Assembly: GCA_027625915.1 (NCBI GenBank)
Contig: JANTQA010000029.1
Location: 3,472,001 to 3,536,000 of the forward strand
Length of the DNA stretch: 64,000 bases
From: Anaeramoeba flamelloides
Lineage: Eukaryota; Metamonada; Anaeramoebidae
Direction: 5' to 3'
The notes beneath the pieces were generated by a model, which was not told the DNA's origin, did not search any database, and was given only the letters and a program-made list of their open reading frames with translations. How positions within the stretch are numbered: position 1 is the stretch's first letter; every line of letters begins with the position of its first letter. Position numbers and translations under genes: made by a program. This document shows positions 57,435 through 64,000 of this stretch, in pieces.

Positions 57435-60400
57435 TTAATTCAAAATATTAATACTAGAATCTGCACATCCAATAGCCATTAAACGAGATTTCTGGTGAAA
57501 AGCAACAGAATGAATTGATTCATCATCTTTTTTTTTGGAAACTTTAATTTGTTGTAAACATTTATTTGTTGAGAAATCCCAAAATTTAAGTAAATAATCA
57601 TGGGAAACTGTGGCAAAAGTCAACCCAGATGGTTCAATGTCTACAGATGTAACGGAATCTAAATGTGACACAAAGTTTCTTATACATTTCCCGGAATTTA
57701 AATCATAAATTTGGACGGTTTTATCTTCACAGCCTGTAACAATTAAGGAAGTTAATGGATGTGAAGCAATAGAATTAATTTGTGACTCATAATCAGTCTG
57801 TGGTATTTGCTTTGGATCATTTAGATCGAGAATATGATTTAAATTTTTAAAATTAGTTCCGCTTTTCGACCAATTATTTCGTGTATGAGTAAATGAACTA
57901 ATTATTTTTGAAGTTTCAACGTCAAATAAAACAGTAACTGGGGAAGTATAACCAGCAATAATTTTTGTGGGATCATTTCTTAAAAATTGCGCAGTGGTGG
58001 GTATTTGATTTTCTATTAATAAAGCAATAAAGATTTTCAAAAAAATAAAAAAAAAATTAATAAATAGAAAATAAGATTAATTTATTGAGATCATTTTCTT
58101 AAATTAAAAAAATATCCAAATTTGGATTTATATTATATTTTTTTTTTTCAAAATATTCGATTTCTTTGAAACAGCGTTACTTTCTGAGAACTTTTTTTCA
58201 AAAAGAAAAATTAATTTTTCTAGAATTTATTAATTCACAATAATATTTAAATTCCCAATTTTATTATTATTTCTTCATTAATTTATTTAATAAGAAGTTT
58301 TTTTCTTTTGGTTATTTACTCTTTACTTTTGTATGAAAAAATTTTTCATAGATTCCTAAAAATTAGGTATTTCCATAAAAAGCAGGTCAAATTTTCTTTT
58401 AAAATATCTTTTATAAACTTAATCGTAATATAACTATTAAAATATCCAAAATTATTATTTATCATGAATAGATTTTTCATAATCATTTAATTTTATTGTT
58501 TGTAAGACACTACATTAACAAAAGATATAAAAGTTTCCGATCTCGATTTTATAGATGTCGTTTTAGACATTTAGCGTATGTTTGTTTTTTTTTTTTGGTA
58601 AAGTATTTTTTCAGGATTTGACTTCCATTTGGAAATTAAGTTAATTTATCAAGAGTTAGACCCATATCGAGTCTGGTAAAAAGAGTTTAAATTAATGATT
58701 ATTCAAAATTGGATTCTGTGATTTCTGTTATTTTAAAAATTAGGAAATTTTAGAGAACAAAGTAAAATCCTATTTTTTCATTTTTAAAAAAATTGAGAAA
58801 TTTAACAAAATTTTTCTTTTTAATAAAACCGTTTGCATCTTTACTATATTGCCCATTTTTGAGTGAATTTAGTCAGGCCTGGTTTTATATAAAAAAAAAG
58901 TGACATAAAATTTTTTTCAATTTTTGGAAATATTTTGATGAAAAATATTTTGAAATACACACAATAGGTACTGATTCAAGCATTATTAATATTCTGCTTA
59001 ATTTTGATATTACCCATTTACAGAATAGAAGGTATTTAAAAGAAAATATTATTTCAAAAATGAAAAAAAAATATCCCTACTTTTTTGGAAATACCTTAGG
59101 GTAAATTCATTTTTAAATATTGAAATAATGATAATGATATAACCATATTGACCCTTTTCGCAAGAAGGTGGCCAATTGTATATTTGTCATATTCTCGTAA
59201 AAAAGTTCATCAACAAGAAACCCCATATTATAATAGCATTGTATCTCATAAGGACAAAATTATCTCTTATTAAAAACTTTTTTTTTAACTGTAATTTTTT
59301 TTTTAATTTAAATAAACTTTGTTTCAGTCAAAGGTTTACAAATATTTTTTTCAAATATCAATTATTTTTTATAATTAACCTTTGAAGAACAAATAAGTTA
59401 TAAGTAGAACAATAAATAGCAAAGGATTGTTGATATTCTGTATAAAGTAAAACTAATAAATCAATAGATTTTCTTAAAAATAGAAAAAAATCAAATTCTG
59501 GGAGATCTATAGAGAAAAACAACGGTAATGTTCATTTTGATCTTCAATTGAAGATCAAATAAAAATTCCAAGAGAAATCAATATCATTTCTCAACAATCA
59601 TTTTCACTGTTTCAGTAACAATAGAATAACACGTTTTTACCAAGTGACTATCGATCTTGTAATAAAAAAACTTTTGCAAATGAATTACATCAAAAATAAA
59701 AATGTAAAAAAAAGTAAAAATGAGAAAAAAATGATTTAAATTTTTGAAATTTTCAAGAAAAATTTTTTTCGTCTAATATCAATTCAAACTCTTTAAACAT
59801 ATGCAATTCACCCATAACGGGCCACTTTTGACTGGAAAATGGTTTTTGATTAATTCGAAAAAACAAATGAAAGATCTTCATTTTACATTGATATTCTTGT
59901 GGGAAAATTCAACCAAAGAAGTTTTTAAAATAAAACCAAACTAAAGAGATATATCTTGAACTTCATGAATACTTGTTCAATTCTAAAAAAAAATTTCCAC
60001 AAATTCAATTGACTCCATTCAACAAAGTTAAAGTACAAAATAATACATTTTTTGATAACGATATATAAAAGAAGATTTAAGTTAATTCAAAAATTAAAAA
60101 TCCTCCATTATGATGAATTAATTAATTATCTTCCTTTTAGAAAAAAAGAATCAGAAAATATAAATTGGTACTCCAAAAATTTAAAACAATTGGAAAATGA
60201 ACTAGAAAATTTTAGAATTAAAAACTTAGAAAATAGTCCAAGTTGGAAAGTTCAAGAATATCTAAAAATAGTACAAATCAATAATACTATAAATAAGCAG
60301 CAAAGATATTTAAAATGGAAGGGCTCAACTTCAATTTTAAAACTCAGAAATTTTACAAATTACCTTAACAGGTACTCTTATGTTATGAATAAAAACAAAT

Positions 60401-61107
60401 CAAAACTATGTGAATTATGTAAAAAAATAAACAATTTAGATATTATTGAAGATTTAGACCATTTTCTATGGAACTGCTCAGCCTATGAAAATAATCGCAA
60501 AATCTGGATATCTGAATTAAAAAAAAATTAATATATTTAATATATTAAATAATAATAATATTTCTAATATTATTATAAAAAAGGATTCAAACTCTTTATT
60601 AGCCTTAGTGGGTAATAAACTTATTTTTGAGTCTTTAATTAAATTCCTAAATAAAAATTTAGGAATTCGGGCAAATAAGAGGGGTCAATAACTCCTCCCT
60701 TAAATAATAAAAAAAAAAATAATACATTTTTTATTTCAATTTTGGTTGATTTTTTTATCATATTTAAAACAACTTGTGAAAACTTCGTAGTCCTCCTCAC
60801 GCAATTTTATTTTTTTAAATTTATCTGAAATATTCCTGAAATCTTTCCAAAATAAAAAAATGAAATTCCCATTTTTAAAATTTAAAAATTGTACTTTTCG
60901 TTTGAATTTATTCTTTACTTTTATCTAATTTTTTTTATTGTTTTAAAAACAGCAATTTGAATTAAAAGGTATATTAAATATTTATTTGTACGAGAATATT
61001 ATCAGGTTTAAAATTTGAACTTTCTCTCGAAAATGGTCATTAGAATTTTGGATTGTAAATAAAAATTTATAATTTAATATTCTTGAAATTAAGTAAATCT
61101 GAATTTC

Positions 61108-61147
<40 letters not shown>

Positions 61148-61791
61148 AATTTACCAAAACCAGATAAATTAGGGAATAAATAATCTTGTTGATTAATAAA
61201 ATCTTTTTCCATGTCCCAAAGCTTAATAGTAGCATCTGCAGAAGCAGATAATAATTTATTTAAATTTGAATTAAGATCAAGATCCCAAATAGCATCATCA
61301 TGTCCGATATCTGAGCTAATTTGCTTTTCATTAAGGTTCAGTTGACTTTTTGGAAATTGTTCATAAAGTTGTTCAAGATCCAAATCAAGATTGGGAAGAT
61401 TCCATAATCTAATCAGCCCATCTGCACCAGCACTGAAACATATACCTCTTTCAGAATCCATCAGTACTTTAAAAATGGATCCAGTGTGTCCTCTAAATGT
61501 TGTAATTGGGTGAAGTTCTCCGTCTGAAATAAAGTTTCTTTCGATAGAAGATTTTGAAATTTGTTTATTTTTAAATTTTTTTGATCGTTTATTGTTTGAA
61601 TATTCGAGGTAATTCTCTCTTTGGAATTTATTTAACACCCAAAGTTTCACAGTAGAATCCTCACTACCACTTAAGAGAATTGGTTTTTTGGAATGCCAGC
61701 TAACACTTCTCACCCCATCAAAATGTCCCCTCAGAGTTGTATATTCCTTCCATTTTTTAAATTCCTCAAATTCACTTCCACTTTGTTTGGT
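57435..61791 (-). CDS. STRN: Striatin-family WD40 protein, C-terminal part
   Basis: Striatin is the regulatory B''' subunit and scaffold of PP2A in the STRIPAK complex. Two exons are visible. The first, 61791-61155 (637 nt), starts after a CCAACTTAG acceptor in phase 0. The second, 58012-57435 (578 nt), joins in frame at SGF|ENQIPTTAQF. Together they give 404 residues of WD repeats: TTLRGHFDGVRSVSWHSK, GSEDSTVKLW, TTFRGHTGSIFKVLMDS with GADGLIRLWNLP, IGHDDAIWDLDL with SASADATIKLWDM, then NDPTKIIAGYTS, INSIASHPLTS with VQIYDLNSGKCI, VSHLDSVTSVDIEPSG with LKFWD, and KKKDDESIHSVAFH before the final GCADSSINILN. The order, spacing and the KK.DESIHSVAFH element are those of striatin. The caveolin-binding, coiled-coil and calmodulin-binding N terminus is not in the window; the upstream intron runs past 64000. 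The internal intron is 3142 nt. Confidence 0.88.
58846..59095 (+). repeat. Dispersed repeat family A, copy 3 (in striatin intron)
   Basis: Collinear with copies 1 and 2: AAAAAAAAAGTGACA, TTTGGAAATATTTTGAT, ATTACCCATTTACAGAATAG, then CTACTTTTTTGGAAATACC. It lies inside the 3.1-kb striatin intron. Confidence 0.55.
59525..59850 (+). repeat. Dispersed repeat family F, direct copy (in striatin intron)
   Basis: This is the counterpart of 5510-5835 in opposite orientation, embedded in the long striatin intron about 160 bp before the retrotransposon fragment. Confidence 0.5.
60010..60722 (+). pseudogene. 3' fragment of a non-LTR retrotransposon polyprotein
   Basis: The open frame to 60531 resembles the C-terminal zinc-binding tail that follows the reverse transcriptase in LINE-type elements. 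It has a CELCKK...DLDHFLWNCSAYENNRKIW arrangement (C-x2-C-x~15-H-x4-C), preceded by KQQRYLKWKG. Reading breaks at a 9-A run (60519-60527). A +1 shift restores a frame ending with LALVGNKLIFESLIKFLNKN...GIRANKRGQ and a stop at 60689-60691. A-rich tail sequence follows at about 60705-60722. The 5' portion, including the polymerase, is absent, as in 5'-truncated LINE copies. It lies antisense within the striatin intron. Confidence 0.7.
61109..61145. repeat. Poly-A tract, 37 nt
   Basis: An uninterrupted adenine run on the + strand, hence poly-T just inside the donor of the striatin intron. Confidence 0.9.
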
Positions 61792-62129
61792 CTAAGTTGG
61801 TTTTTATTGTTTATGTATTTTATTAAGGTTATATAATATTAAATTAATATTTTAATTACAAAAATCCCAATAATAAGAAAGGTTAAATATTTTAATAATT
61901 TTGAAATCTATTATGATTATTTATTTTTATATTAATTGTAATAATGATCAAATAAATATATTAATGATGACAAACATTCTGATTTATTGAATTTTCTATT
62001 TTTACTTTTTTTCCAAAAAAGTTCTCAATAAATTTATAATAAGCAAAATTTCAAAAGGGTGTTGAAACAAATCACAAAAAAATTCCCAAAAAATGTAATT
62101 GAATTGATCTAATATTTCTGGAAAAAAAG

Positions 62130-62562
62130 TGAAATAGGTTAAAAAAGTGAAACACGGTTTTTAATTGGGAACATTAATAGAATCAAAAAATGAAAAGTGA
62201 GATCAATGAATAAAAGAATAAATTAATAAATAAAGACAAAATGAAAGATTCAACACAATAACAGTTTTTTTAATAATATCTTTTGAATGGGTTTTTCTTT
62301 GATTGATCAATTATTAAAAATTTGTTCAAACAATTTACTATTTTTGAGATCTCCAAAACCACACTTACAATTTCGATAAATCAAGTAGATTTAAATTGTA
62401 TTGGTTGATTTGATTGAAAATAATATAATGGATTAATATTTCAAGTTAATTGGTTTCTTCTTTTTATTGATTTTACTTTTCGTTTTGAGGTTTCTGTGAT
62501 TTCTGTGATTCTATTAATGTTCCCAATGAAAAAATGTGTTTCAATTTTTTTCACCAACGGTA
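62130..62562. repeat. Dispersed repeat family C, copy 3 (best ends)
   Basis: The terminal inverted repeats of about 70 nt are clear. Left: AGTGAAACACGG, then TTTTTAATTGGGAACATTAA, TAGAATCAAAAAATG and AAAAGTGAGATCAAT. Right: the mirrored ATTGATTTTACTTTTCG ... GATTCTATTAATGTTCCCAA followed by TGAAAAAATGTGTTTCA. Total about 430 bp, no coding capacity. Confidence 0.7.
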
Positions 62563-63150
62563 AACTCTTTTTTCATATAAAAGGATATATCCCTAAAATC
62601 ACTTAATAAACTAAACAGTAATATTTTTAAGTTTCATCGAGAAAGATTCGGAAAATATCGATGTTTTATCAATTTTTATCTTTTTTTCTTTTGAGTTAAT
62701 TGTTTCAATTCTATTTAAAAATTTCCACACCAAATCCAATATCCCTTTTAATTGGAAAGGAAATTTGTTTCAAGGATTAGGTATTTAATTTTTTTTAAAA
62801 TGTTGTTCGTTTGGGTAAAACAAGACAGCAATTTTTCGATCCAAAAAATTGTTTATATATTTAACTTTTTTAAAGCAAAATGTTTTGCAAATAGTAACAC
62901 AATTTTCAAAAAAAGAAAAAATAAATGAGAATTTGAAAATCAAATCAAAAGAAAATACTTTAAAAAGAAAAAGAAAATAGCAAAGAAGCCACCATAAATT
63001 TTAAATAGTATTTAAACTATTTTTCAAAAATGTTAGCTCACATTGTAATGTTATTGAAAGTGGTTTTGTCGGATTTTATCCCAGATTTGTATCAAAAAAA
63101 TTTTTCAATTTTTGTTAGATAAGAACCATTTTTTGAAATTTTAAGTCAAA

Positions 63151-63151
63151 T

Positions 63152-63186
<35 letters not shown>

Positions 63187-63188
63187 TT
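63151..63188. repeat. (TTTA)n microsatellite
   Basis: About nine tandem TTTA units. Confidence 0.9.
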
Positions 63189-63480
63189 GTTTTTTAGAGA
63201 AAGGAGTAATCAAAGAAAATTTACTAAATAAAAAAAGAGAAGAAGAAAAATAATTAAAACATTAAAGTAAAAAAATATTATATTATTTACATGACCAAAT
63301 TAAAAATTATCCACGTCCTGAACCAGGAGGAGTAAAAACCCGATAGAAAGATTATTAATAAATTTTAAGTCAAATTTATTAATTTGATTTTTAAAATTTA
63401 TGTTTTTCTTTTTCTTTTTCATTCTTTTTCTTTTTCTTTTTCTTTTTTTTTTTTTCTTTCTTTTTCTTCTTCTTTTCTTT

Positions 63481-63484
<4 letters not shown>

Positions 63485-63574
<90 letters not shown>
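63485..63574. repeat. Poly-T block, about 90 nt
   Basis: Thymine run interrupted by a single A (63528), preceded by a TTTTTC-rich pyrimidine stretch from 63400. Its length in the assembly may be unreliable. Confidence 0.9.
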
Positions 63575-63578
<4 letters not shown>

Positions 63579-64000
63579 AACTTTTTTTGCAAAAGATCAA
63601 GTTGAATAAAAGATAAGATCTTAAAAAATGCAATAAACATTCAAAAAAATATAACAAAGTAATATCGTTTAAAAGTTTATATATTTATTATCAAAAAATC
63701 TTATTGTTAGTGCTTTTTTTAATTGGAAGTTCAGTAATTATAAACCGTCATTCTTAAATCAAAAATTGTGATTCACTTTTTTTTAGGTTTTGATGTGATA
63801 TTTTTACATTTTTGTAATATTAGGCTTTTCTGTTTATAATAATTAAAAAGTGGATTATTAATAAGATATAAATAATTAGTCGTCATTGAATACTAAAGAA
63901 TGATTTTTTTTTTTCCATTTAGTATTTTGAGTGGGTTCACGAATGTTGAAATAGAGTTTATATTTTATTAATTTTCTTTAATTGAAACATTTAATAAAGT

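Larger units (their letters stand above)
58013..61154 (-). other. 3.1-kb intron of striatin gene
   Basis: Donor GTAAATTTC and acceptor TTTATTAATAG, phase 1, with both sides fixed by WD40 alignment. A 37-nt poly-T (on the coding strand) begins within 10 nt of the donor. The intron carries repeat A copy 3, repeat F and a retrotransposon fragment in antisense. Confidence 0.8.
61792..64000 (-). other. Upstream intron of striatin, continuing past the window
   Basis: At least 2.2 kb with no coding frame. It contains repeat C copy 3, a (TTTA)n tract and a 90-nt poly-T block. Since the preceding exon of striatin must lie upstream, this stretch is best read as intron, although a separate start inside it cannot be excluded. 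Confidence 0.5.

Noticed and set aside
60052-60531. 159-codon frame as an independent host gene
   Set aside because: The CxxC...H...C tail and A-rich 3' end fit a LINE remnant better, and the frame begins at a non-ATG codon.
1-64000. tRNA, rRNA, CRISPR arrays, bacterial-style operons
   Set aside because: No cloverleaf with a GGTTCRA arm, no regular spacer array and no rRNA core sequence was noticed; the genes have introns and wide spacing.

Overview
The window is AT-rich nuclear DNA from a eukaryotic microbe. It is dominated by homopolymer A/T runs and has spliceosomal introns with GT...AG ends. The proteins carry long Asn, Lys/Glu and Ser/Asp runs, as in Anaeramoeba, Dictyostelium-like amoebae and some anaerobic fungi. 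An iron-type superoxide dismutase without an organelle presequence, together with a divergent mitochondrial-type porin, would fit an anaerobic or microaerophilic protist with a reduced mitochondrion. This is an inference; the sequence itself does not fix the species.

Gene layout, left to right. (1) 940-2431 (-): an unrecognised multi-exon gene with a C-terminal membrane segment. (2) 9457-13327 (-): ZPR1, 3 exons, 608 aa. (3) 18112-19072 (-): Fe superoxide dismutase, 4 exons, 201 aa. (4) 25981-26667 (-): ESCRT-III CHMP6/Vps20, 1 exon, 228 aa. (5) 31947-44233 (+): TOR kinase, 2 exons, about 2854 aa, complete from N-terminal HEAT repeats to FATC. (6) 48013-51417 (-): a BET-like protein with a degenerate bromodomain, an ET (NET) domain and a Ser/Asp tail holding two SUMO-interacting-type motifs. 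(7) 53666-54707 (+): VDAC/porin-3 family, 2 exons, 303 aa. (8) 57435-61791 (-): the WD40 half of striatin, whose N-terminal exons lie beyond the right edge. The genes are unrelated housekeeping and signalling functions with no operon-like logic.

Eight short or long introns can be closed exactly by reading frame and protein alignment. They form two size classes: 101-153 nt, and 1.9, 3.1 and 3.7 kb. The long introns and the intergenic gaps (4-7 kb each) hold eroded transposable elements. These include TA-flanked foldback elements with CAGTC-type ends, several dispersed families of 250-530 bp present in two to four copies, and one 3' fragment of a non-LTR retrotransposon inside the striatin intron. 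These elements explain much of the otherwise featureless sequence. I saw no tRNA, rRNA or CRISPR array and no clearly new defence or enzymatic system. The most unusual protein-level features are the BET-like protein and the altered rapamycin-contact surface of TOR.
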